Positions 52,128-58,753 of a stretch of 64,000 nt of DNA are shown here, piece after piece (position 1 is the stretch's first letter; each line of letters starts with the position of its first letter). The notes under the pieces were generated by a model. The model saw nothing but the letters and a program-made list of their open reading frames with translations. It was not told the DNA's origin and made no database searches. The stretch is from Alicyclobacillus contaminans DSM 17975. GTDB lineage: Bacteria; Bacillota; Bacilli; Alicyclobacillales; Alicyclobacillaceae. The DNA is taken from positions 25,061 to 89,060 of the forward strand of contig NZ_AUCA01000009.1 in the NCBI RefSeq assembly GCF_000429525.1, in the 5' to 3' direction. The position numbers were made by a program, and so were the translations under genes.

Positions 52128-52273
52128 CCTCCCACCTTCAACATGAAAGGGCCTCCGCATGCCTACCATACCATCTGGATGCCCATGTGGGACATGCCGT
52201 CCATCGGCTTATCCAGCGATGATGAAACGAGAACATCGTGAATGTGAGAAGAACGCTCTCGGGAAGGGAACGT

Positions 52274-52307
52274 TTGCAATTATATCACTTATAACGATAT
52301 AATCGTT
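52274..52307 (+). promoter_or_regulatory. Promoter and MarR operator
   Basis: TTGCAA (52274-52279), 18-bp spacer, consensus TATAAT (52298-52303). The -10 is inside the palindrome AACGAT-ATA-ATCGTT (52293-52307), a likely autoregulatory site for the MarR protein. Confidence 0.65.
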
Positions 52308-52328
52308 GTAGTCGATGGAGGTGTCGGA

Positions 52329-52751
52329 ATGTCCGAGACAGAGGAACTGGCCATCCGGTTATCCGTCATGTTCTCATCTATTTACTTTCACTGCCACCCC
52401 ACATTTACGATGGATCTGTCACACCAGGCTGTGCGCGCATTGCAATACATACAGATGACAGGGCCGGTTACCGTCCAGCAGATTGCCGAGCAACTCGGAT
52501 GTGCCCACAATACGGCCTCAGAAATCTTGCGGCGCCTGCAGCAGAAGGGTCTCATTGCAAAGGGGCGGCGCACGGATGACGAGCGCGTGGTGGAAGTGCG
52601 CCTGACGGAAGTCGGCGAACAGGTTGTACTCGAACAGACTGGCTTGGACGTCACGCGACTGGCTGCGCGATTGGCGCAGGTGTCCGCCGCGGAACGGCAG
52701 CGGATGGTGGATGGAATGCAGCAATTGCTGAACCTTGTGAAAGGGGGCTGA
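52329..52751 (+). CDS. MarR-family transcriptional regulator
   Basis: 140 residues. Winged helix with VTVQQIAEQLGCAHNTASEILRRLQQKGLI and the wing KGRRTDDERVVEVRLTEVGEQV (DxR motif as DDER). Probably represses its own operon via the palindrome over its -10 and co-controls the next gene, 4 bp downstream. Confidence 0.88.
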   Translation: MSETEELAIRLSVMFSSIYFHCHPTFTMDLSHQAVRALQYIQMTGPVTVQQIAEQLGCAHNTASEILRRLQQKGLIAKGRRTDDERVVEVRLTEVGEQVVLEQTGLDVTRLAARLAQVSAAERQRMVDGMQQLLNLVKGG

Positions 52752-52755
52752 TCCG

Positions 52756-53091
52756 ATGGCGTTGACCGCTGTCAAAGTGGCCGTATCTGCGTTGGTTGTG
52801 GCGCTCGTGGCCAGCATTTCAAGATACCGGCCGGATCTTGGGGGATGGATTGCCGCGTTGCCCATCATCAGCCTGTTGTCCGCCGCCTGGCTGATGGTTG
52901 GACATGCATCCTCGGAGCATATATATCAATTTTTCCTTGGGGTGTTGAAAGGGATCATTCCGACGGCCGTCCTCTTGGCGGCCGTGGTCGTACTGATGCG
53001 TAGAGGTTGGCCGTTCCCAGGAGCACTCGGGCTGGCTCTGGTGGCCTGGGGAGTGAGCTCCTTCTGCCTGGGAAAGGTGTGGCACGGCTGA
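52756..53091 (+). CDS. DUF3147-like small membrane protein
   Basis: 111 residues, four hydrophobic helices (VAVSALVVALVASISRYRP; GWIAALPIISLLSAAWLMVG; GIIPTAVLLAAVVVLMRRG; ALGLALVAWGVSSFC). The family is uncharacterised. Cotranscribed with the MarR gene and thus probably its target. Confidence 0.75.
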   Translation: MALTAVKVAVSALVVALVASISRYRPDLGGWIAALPIISLLSAAWLMVGHASSEHIYQFFLGVLKGIIPTAVLLAAVVVLMRRGWPFPGALGLALVAWGVSSFCLGKVWHG

Positions 53092-53187
53092 GCCTTGGCG
53101 CTGACGCAGGTGCCACATGTCTGGGAACGAATGCGGGGTGGGGGAGTGAAGGATAACATCCCCACCTGGGTCCCGCTGCAATCTGCG

Positions 53188-53541
53188 TTACGCGTGTACG
53201 GTGTAGGCGGTGTAGAAGTTTAGGATGGTGGTTTCCAGACGGTGTTCGGAAACCGGCAGAGTGATTTCCTCGCGACCAAAGAACGGATCCTGGCTGGTAA
53301 TCCCCATTTGCATATAAGCGACTCCATTCGTCTCATACCCTTGACCGGGTGCTTCCAGCGTGTATCCCAGTGTATTGGCGTTGATGAGGCTTGCTGCGAC
53401 AAAGTTCGGATGTGTATCAGGAACCGGTATTTCCTCCTGTAATACCTGTGGTTTCATGTTTGGAAAGTACACGGAAATGTCTCCCAATGTACAGCCCACG
53501 CAGCCGCCATCGTCTGTGAGCGTGAGTTTTTGCTTCAGCAC
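53188..53541 (-). CDS. Hypothetical protein (about 117 aa), start uncertain
   Basis: Open frame of 117 codons from GTG 53541. It contains CVGC, NPFFGREEITLPVSEHRLE-like polar/beta segments (DPFFGREEITLPVSEHRLET) and no membrane helix. No ribosome site precedes the GTG and a stop lies 9 codons further upstream, so the N-terminus may be lost. No family recognised. Confidence 0.4.
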   Translation of the reverse strand: MLKQKLTLTDDGGCVGCTLGDISVYFPNMKPQVLQEEIPVPDTHPNFVAASLINANTLGYTLEAPGQGYETNGVAYMQMGITSQDPFFGREEITLPVSEHRLETTILNFYTAYTVHA

Positions 53542-53950
53542 ATCACAATCAACAGTGATAACACGTCAGGTTTTGTAATCTTGGTAAATCAATCCGACTG
53601 ATTTTACTTTGTAAAAACCAGCTAACCTTTATTGAAAGAACAGAGAGATGAAAAGTCCTGTATCACATGAATCTTAGAATCATCGCTATGGTTGTGTCGT
53701 GATTGGCAGTTCATCAGACGAGGTGACCGTCAGGTATATACGCTTCCTGTCGCAGATGAATGGCTGATTACACGCAAAATTTGTCGCAATTCGCGAATAA
53801 AAAAGCAGGGAATGATTGGGCGATGTTGAATTTCATTCTTGAAAACGCAGAAGGAAAAGCAAATGATCTATTTCCGCTAATAGTAGTTTCTAAGGTGTGA
53901 CGCATCGGCAATATCAACTTTGGAACACAGAGTCAGTTGTTCGTTCCGTG
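53542..53950. other. AT-rich non-coding region with coding debris upstream of the CRISPR regulator
   Basis: About 400 bp without an intact gene. Short frames look like remnants, for example 25 codons from ATG 53823 (MLNFILENAEGKANDLFPLI...). On the minus strand GGAAC/GTTCC near 53920-53947 could end the crRNA-like transcript. Confidence 0.4.
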
Positions 53951-54047
53951 TGAATGATCCCTTGAAGGCAGGCTATTGGCAGATGTCATGGGTTGACATC
54001 GGCGAACAAGAACTAAAGTTTCGAACCCTCGAAGGGAGACTGTGAGA
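53951..54047 (-). ncRNA. crRNA-like regulator (CreR-type) of the cas operon
   Basis: Read on the minus strand: pseudo-repeat 1 (54047-54018) matches the 30-nt array repeat at 21 positions, with an intact handle TTCGAAAC; pseudo-spacer of 37 nt (54017-53981) beginning TTTAGTTCTTGTTC; pseudo-repeat 2 (53980-53951) matches at 18 of 30. Spacer length equals that of the array (35-40). The pseudo-spacer's first 14 nt match 54119-54132 upstream of cas6 at 12 positions; mismatches fall exactly at 6 and 12, which type I crRNAs do not pair. Type I loci are known to use such crRNA-like RNAs to make Cascade repress cas transcription without cleavage; assignment here is inference. Confidence 0.75.
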
Positions 54048-54050
54048 TGT

Positions 54051-54078
54051 ATCTTAACATGGTTCCACAGGATGTCCA
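54051..54078 (-). promoter_or_regulatory. Promoter of the crRNA-like regulator
   Basis: Minus strand: TGGACA (54078-54073), 16-bp spacer, TAAGAT (54056-54051). The predicted start is at or next to the first base of pseudo-repeat 1. Confidence 0.6.
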
Positions 54079-54118
54079 ATGGAAGATGGAAATCGGGTGA
54101 GGCAAGGATGTCGTTTTA

Positions 54119-54155
54119 TTTAGATCTTGATCCTAATGACGTGAGTAAGTATTAT
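54119..54155 (+). promoter_or_regulatory. cas operon promoter overlapping the crRNA-like target site
   Basis: TTGATC (54127-54132), 17-bp spacer, TATTAT (54150-54155), 41 bp before cas6. A 37-nt protospacer starting at 54119 covers both boxes; TTA (54116-54118) sits in the PAM position. Matching is limited to the seed (12 of 14), with almost none beyond, as expected for binding without cutting. Confidence 0.65.
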
Positions 54156-54196
54156 GAAAACATACTCAATTCGTTCATTGTGGAGGAGGTGAAACC

Positions 54197-54955
54197 ATGC
54201 GTGTTGCACTCGAGTTTGCGGCCAAGGGGCCGCTGCAACTGCCGTTGCACTACAATGCCGCACTCCACGGCGTGTTGTATCGCCATCTCAGCGACACCCG
54301 CATGCGTACACAGCTTCATGATCAGGGCCTGCGTCGCGTCGGCGGCAAACCGGTCAAGTTGTTCGCGTTCTCCAGGCTGATGGGGCAGTATCAGGTGGAT
54401 GGACAAAAGAAGACCATCACGTTCCACGGACCGGTGCGATGGGTGGTCTCCAGCGCCTTGGATGAAGTCATCTACGATTTATCGATGACTTTGCTCAAGG
54501 CGGGGCGGATTTCATTGCACGGGACGGAGGTGCAGGTGCGGACGGCGAATCTGGAACGGTATCCGGGCACCGTGACACAGGCGCAGATTCGCTTGCTTTC
54601 TCCCATCACGGTCTACCGCACCATGATCTTGCCCAACGGCCGCAAGTACACCCAGTACTACCGCCCGGGCACCCCAGAGTTCACCGAATTGATGCGCCGC
54701 AATTTGCTGCTCAAGGCGTCCGCGCTGGGCCTGGAAGTGACGGAGGCGGACGCGGCGTTCGAGCTGATTCCGGTGGACGAGGCGCACATGAAGGAGCGCA
54801 TTGTGCTGTTCCGCGATACGCCCATTCATGCATGGGATGGAAATTTTCGCGTTCAGGGGACGCGAAAAATGCTGGCGTTGGCCTGGGATGCGGGATTGTG
54901 CATGAAAAACTCAGATGGTTTTGGCTTGTTTGATCTGTTTGCGCACGGGAGGTGA
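54197..54955 (+). CDS. cas6: CRISPR repeat endoribonuclease Cas6
   Basis: 252 residues. Two RRM-like halves with the C-terminal Gly-rich loop DAGLCMKNSDGFGLFDL (about 230-246), the Cas6 hallmark. It cuts pre-crRNA within repeats, leaving the 8-nt 5' handle ATCGAAAC. An early His (LHYNAALHGVLYRHL, about 17-31) is a candidate catalytic residue. ATG after GGAGGAGGTG. First gene of the type I-B operon; overlaps cas8b by 4 bp if cas8b starts at GTG 54952. Confidence 0.93.
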   Translation: MRVALEFAAKGPLQLPLHYNAALHGVLYRHLSDTRMRTQLHDQGLRRVGGKPVKLFAFSRLMGQYQVDGQKKTITFHGPVRWVVSSALDEVIYDLSMTLLKAGRISLHGTEVQVRTANLERYPGTVTQAQIRLLSPITVYRTMILPNGRKYTQYYRPGTPEFTELMRRNLLLKASALGLEVTEADAAFELIPVDEAHMKERIVLFRDTPIHAWDGNFRVQGTRKMLALAWDAGLCMKNSDGFGLFDLFAHGR

Positions 54956-54960
54956 GTGCA

Positions 54961-57012
54961 ATGCTGGATGCCATGGTGCGCTTGGGACGCATGCTGACGC
55001 GTGGCGAAGACGACGAGGATCTTCTGGGAAGTCTGATTCAGCCAATGCCCAACGCCTCAGGAAAAGATCCGTATGTGGTCGTGGTCAACCTGGACACCAC
55101 AGCGCGACGACTGGAGTTTCAGGCCGTAGAATGCAGGGACAGCGATCGCGCCCGGATTGCGCAGGAGTGGCTGTGGGTTGGCAATGCGGCCGGATCGAAC
55201 AGTCCACAGTGGACGGCCACCACCAACTCGCTCGGTTATCTATTGTCGCAAACATTGGTGAACCTGCACCGGATGTTGCCGGACGATGCCGCATTGAAGG
55301 CGGAGCTTGCGGATCTGCTGGAGCGATTTATGGTGGACCTTGGACCGCAGCCAGGCCCGGAAGAACGCTACCGCTATGTATTGGACGTGGTGCAGTTGGC
55401 TTGTCTCCCTGCCGCGGACTGGGAAGCGTTGGCGGCATCGTGCCGGACGGAACCGGGCAGTTCCATTCGGGGAAAAACCTTGCTTCCGATGTTGGAAAAG
55501 GCGGTGATGAAGACCGCAGATTTGGTCGCCAACCGAATCCCGCTGTGGACGTTCTGCATCAACGGGCAGCGTGTGGTAGACCACCCGGATTACCGCCGAT
55601 TGGTGTTGCAGGACCGGGTTGAGGGTGTGTTTGACGAAGCTGCGCCAGGCCGTTGTTCTGCCTGTGGGGCCGAGGCGTTGGTCACGCCGAACTTCACCAG
55701 AATGAAGTTCAAATATTACAACACGGACAAAATTTCGTTTGCCAGCGGTGTGGACAAGAAGCGGTTCCATCGCAACCTGGTGCTCTGCCAAAGCTGCTAC
55801 CAGGCGCTTCTGGCGGCGGAATCGTTCGTACACGGGCAGATGCGAACACACATTGGACATCTGCGCTTTTACGTCATTCCTGAGATATTGGGGCCTGTGG
55901 CTGCTGATCTGAATGCGCGGGAATGGGGCGTCCTGGTGCAGCAGAATGTGCAGTCGGTGCTCAACTTTGAAGGCGTGGCCACGCTGGAGGATGAGATGAA
56001 GCAGGCCCAGGAGGAGTTCGAGCATCTTGGGTACGTGGTGAATCTGCTGTTCCACGTGTGGAACAATGCGGAACTGCGTTTATACAACTTGGTTCGGGAT
56101 GTGCCGGAAACACGGTTTGATGTGTTGCGGCGATATTTTCGGAGGCATGAACGGTTGGCCGTCGACTTGCTCGGCATTCCGGCGGCGGAAGCCAAGTACT
56201 GGACACCCAATTTTCGTGCGCTCTATCGCTTGATTCCCGTGACGCAAACCAATCGTGCGCAGGAGTACCGGCGCTTGCTGCAGTTGTTTGACGCGTTGCT
56301 GACGGGACAAGCCATATCGTACCGCACGCTGATGGAATCGTTCTGCCGATTGATACAAATTCATCGGTTTGGCCGCTATGCGGCCACGAACGTGACGGCA
56401 CCGCGCGCGGGATATGAGTTGTCGCGGTTGACCGACGATGTGCTCCTGGCAAACTTGGTGCTGTCCATGCTCCAAGATCTGGAGCAATTGTCGGGGGCGC
56501 CGTTGAAAAGGGAGGGGAACGTTGTGGATACAGACACTCACTTGGATGGAGACGCGTTTCTGCAGCAGGTGGGCTATCGCCCAGCTCAGGAGGCACTGTT
56601 TTGGTTGGGCGCCGCCATTGCCAGTGTGGCCAACGCACAGTGGCACAATGGCCTCAAATCCATGCCGGTGATGGAAAAAATCAATTATCGCGGCATGAAT
56701 GCGGCCGATATCATCCGCTTGGTGGGAAAGGTGGAGGAAGCGTTCCAGCAGTACAAGTTGTTCAACTGGAAGAGAGAGTCGAATACGTTGTTCCGTATGC
56801 ATCTGGCGTTTGCGCGGGTGCTCGAGACCAACCCGCCGCGTTGGAAGGCGGAGCACAGGTTGACCGACGAAGAAGCGGTCTTCTACATCCTGTCTGGATT
56901 TTCCTTTCAGCGTAAGCAATTCTTGGTCCGAGGCAACAAGGAAGTCCCCTCAGTGGACGAACAGCCCGCAGAGCTCTTGGCGCTAGGCAATGAACAAAGG
57001 GAGGAAGCGTGA
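54961..57012 (+). CDS. cas8b: Type I-B Cascade large subunit Cas8b (Csh1/TM1802 type)
   Basis: 683 residues. The TM1802/Csh1-type zinc finger is seen as CSACGAEAL (about 232) and LCQSC (about 275), separated by FKYYNTDKISFASGVDKKRF. The large subunit recognises the PAM and recruits Cas3. ATG 54961 lies 8 nt after GGGAGG; GTG 54952, overlapping the cas6 stop, is an alternative. The 3' quarter carries an internal start for Cas11b. Confidence 0.88.
   Translation: MLDAMVRLGRMLTRGEDDEDLLGSLIQPMPNASGKDPYVVVVNLDTTARRLEFQAVECRDSDRARIAQEWLWVGNAAGSNSPQWTATTNSLGYLLSQTLVNLHRMLPDDAALKAELADLLERFMVDLGPQPGPEERYRYVLDVVQLACLPAADWEALAASCRTEPGSSIRGKTLLPMLEKAVMKTADLVANRIPLWTFCINGQRVVDHPDYRRLVLQDRVEGVFDEAAPGRCSACGAEALVTPNFTRMKFKYYNTDKISFASGVDKKRFHRNLVLCQSCYQALLAAESFVHGQMRTHIGHLRFYVIPEILGPVAADLNAREWGVLVQQNVQSVLNFEGVATLEDEMKQAQEEFEHLGYVVNLLFHVWNNAELRLYNLVRDVPETRFDVLRRYFRRHERLAVDLLGIPAAEAKYWTPNFRALYRLIPVTQTNRAQEYRRLLQLFDALLTGQAISYRTLMESFCRLIQIHRFGRYAATNVTAPRAGYELSRLTDDVLLANLVLSMLQDLEQLSGAPLKREGNVVDTDTHLDGDAFLQQVGYRPAQEALFWLGAAIASVANAQWHNGLKSMPVMEKINYRGMNAADIIRLVGKVEEAFQQYKLFNWKRESNTLFRMHLAFARVLETNPPRWKAEHRLTDEEAVFYILSGFSFQRKQFLVRGNKEVPSVDEQPAELLALGNEQREEA
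56524..57012 (+). CDS. cas11b: Cas11b small subunit translated from an internal start in cas8b
   Basis: In the cas8b frame, AAGGGAGGGG (56508-56517) stands 6 nt before GTG 56524, giving a 162-residue protein (MDTDTHLDGDAFLQQVGYRP...). It is predominantly helical with a typical small-subunit segment (EALFWLGAAIASVANAQ). Type I-B, I-C and I-D systems are known to make Cas11 from such internal sites in the large-subunit gene; the ribosome site here is stronger than random G-rich sequence would give. Cas11 lines the Cascade belly. Confidence 0.65.
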   Translation: MDTDTHLDGDAFLQQVGYRPAQEALFWLGAAIASVANAQWHNGLKSMPVMEKINYRGMNAADIIRLVGKVEEAFQQYKLFNWKRESNTLFRMHLAFARVLETNPPRWKAEHRLTDEEAVFYILSGFSFQRKQFLVRGNKEVPSVDEQPAELLALGNEQREEA

Positions 57013-57962
57013 ACATGAACAATAGTGAACTGCTGTTTCTCTACGATGCCCAGTTGGCCAATCCCAATGGCGATCCCGATGACGAAAATCGCCCGCGCAT
57101 GGATTACCAGGCTCGGCGCAACCTGGTAAGCGACGTCCGGCTTAAACGGTACATCCGCGATTACCTGCAGGACGCGGGGCATGAGCTGTACGTGGCGCAG
57201 CCGCGCCAGGGAGAAGTGGTGACTGCGGAGAAGCGGCTGCAGAGTGTACTTGGCGGCAAGAAGCCAACCGTGAAGGACTTGCCCACCATTCTTGACCAAC
57301 TGATTGACATTCGGTTGTTTGGCGCCACCATGCCCATCAAGGGAGAGGGCAGTGGCGGAGGCTCTTCCATTCAGGTGACGGGGCCGGTGCAATTCACCTG
57401 GGGATACTCCCTGAACCACGTGGACTTGGTGAATTCGTACACCATCAGTTCCCGGTTCAGTTCCCAGGATGAGAAGAGTCAGGGGACGTTTGGGAAAGAC
57501 TATCGCGTCTACTATTCTCTGCTCGCGTTCGCGGGCGTTGTCAGTGGGAAGCGGGCTGAGTTCAGCCGTTTGACGGAGGCGGATCTGACCTGGCTGGACC
57601 AGGCCTTGGTGGAGGCGATTCCACTGCAGACCACGCGCAGCAAAATTGGACAGTATCCGCGCCTGTATGTGCGGGTGGAGTATGCGGATGACCGCACGGT
57701 GCTCGGCGATTGGCGTGAGTTGCTGGATCTCGAAGAGAAGGAGAACCTGCGTAGTTCTGCCGATGTACGGCTGCGGGTGGATCGGTTGGTGACCCGGATT
57801 GCCCAGGAGCGGACGCGCATTGCTGCGGTGCATGTGTGGCAACATCCTGATTTTCGCGTCTGGCAAGGCACGGAGTCGGTGCGGTTGGCGGATGCCATCC
57901 ATGAAGTGGCCGTCGGACTTGTGGTGCCGGTGGAAACTGGGATGAAAGCGGGAGCGCAATGA
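57009..57962 (+). CDS. cas7: Type I-B Cascade backbone Cas7 (Csh2)
   Basis: 317 residues of the Csh2/Cas7b family: LFLYDAQLANPNGDPDDENR start with the RNA-binding RRM, a Gly/Ser thumb loop (KGEGSGGGSSIQVTGPVQF, about 117-136), and RVYYSLLAFAGVVSGKRAEF. Multiple copies coat the crRNA spacer in 6-nt steps. GTG 57009 overlaps the cas8b stop; ATG 57015, 10 nt after AAGGGAGG, is an alternative start. Confidence 0.92.
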   Translation: MNMNNSELLFLYDAQLANPNGDPDDENRPRMDYQARRNLVSDVRLKRYIRDYLQDAGHELYVAQPRQGEVVTAEKRLQSVLGGKKPTVKDLPTILDQLIDIRLFGATMPIKGEGSGGGSSIQVTGPVQFTWGYSLNHVDLVNSYTISSRFSSQDEKSQGTFGKDYRVYYSLLAFAGVVSGKRAEFSRLTEADLTWLDQALVEAIPLQTTRSKIGQYPRLYVRVEYADDRTVLGDWRELLDLEEKENLRSSADVRLRVDRLVTRIAQERTRIAAVHVWQHPDFRVWQGTESVRLADAIHEVAVGLVVPVETGMKAGAQ

Positions 57963-58753
57963 CAACACAGGCTGGTGCGATGGTCGTTTTTGAACTCAGC
58001 GGCAGGATGGCGCATTTCCGCAAGATCCACACGAACTCGTCGTCCTTGACCTATCTGCTGCCGCCAAGAACGACGCTCAGTGGCATTGTGGCCGCCATTC
58101 TGGGCTTCGAGCGGGACACCTATTACGAGCATCTGGGTCCGGCGCAAGCCCGACTGACGGCGTCGCTGCGCACGCCCGTGCGCACGGTCATGCAGACCAT
58201 GAACAACCTGTTTGTGAAATCTCCCTCGGACGTGTCTGGGGTGAGCGGCCACACCCAGGTACCAACGGAACTGGTGGTGCCTGAAGCGGCGGCGGGACAG
58301 GTGACATACCGAGTATATTTCTCCCATGCAGATGCGGCTGTCATGAAGACTTTGGCCGAGCGGGTGGCGACACAGACGCCGGCGTACCCGATATCGCTCG
58401 GTACCGCGCCGATGCTCGCGTCTATGAGATTGGTGGAAGTGCTCGCGCCTCTACAACTGGAACGCATACCGGCAGGTACTGATCTCTCGGTGGTGACACC
58501 CTGCCTGATGGAGGACGTGCTGGGATGGACGGAAACCGCTGGGGCGTTCGGGACGGAGGTTCAGGTCATCAAGGATCTGATGCCGTACAGTTTTGGACCT
58601 GGCCGAACCCACGGATGGAACCGGGAATTCCTGGTGGAGCGTCGAGGCCAGCCCTTGCCGGTCCGGCTGCGGTGTCCCGCATGGCGCCTGACCTATCAGA
58701 ACGAAGCCAGTGAAGTGGTTGTCTTTGCGGAGGACGGTGGCTCGGCGTCATGA
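57959..58753 (+). CDS. cas5: Type I-B Cascade subunit Cas5
   Basis: 264 residues. Cas5 N-terminus VVFELSGRMAHFRKIHTNSSSLTYLLPPRTTLSGIVAAILG with the conserved LPPRTTLxG motif. Binds the crRNA 5' handle. ATGA overlaps on both sides (with cas7 and cas3). Confidence 0.92.
   Translation: MTTQAGAMVVFELSGRMAHFRKIHTNSSSLTYLLPPRTTLSGIVAAILGFERDTYYEHLGPAQARLTASLRTPVRTVMQTMNNLFVKSPSDVSGVSGHTQVPTELVVPEAAAGQVTYRVYFSHADAAVMKTLAERVATQTPAYPISLGTAPMLASMRLVEVLAPLQLERIPAGTDLSVVTPCLMEDVLGWTETAGAFGTEVQVIKDLMPYSFGPGRTHGWNREFLVERRGQPLPVRLRCPAWRLTYQNEASEVVVFAEDGGSAS

Noticed and set aside
53993..54021. Plus-strand promoter TTGACA ... TAAAGT inside the pseudo-spacer
   Set aside because: Spacer is only 15 bp, and the downstream pair TTGATC-N17-TATTAT is better placed for cas6.
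54108..54380. Frame beginning MSFYLDLDPNDVSKYYENIL upstream of and overlapping cas6
   Set aside because: It has a plausible start and looks partly coding, but runs out of frame into cas6 with Arg/Cys-rich shadow sequence and no family. At most the first 30 codons could be a decayed gene.
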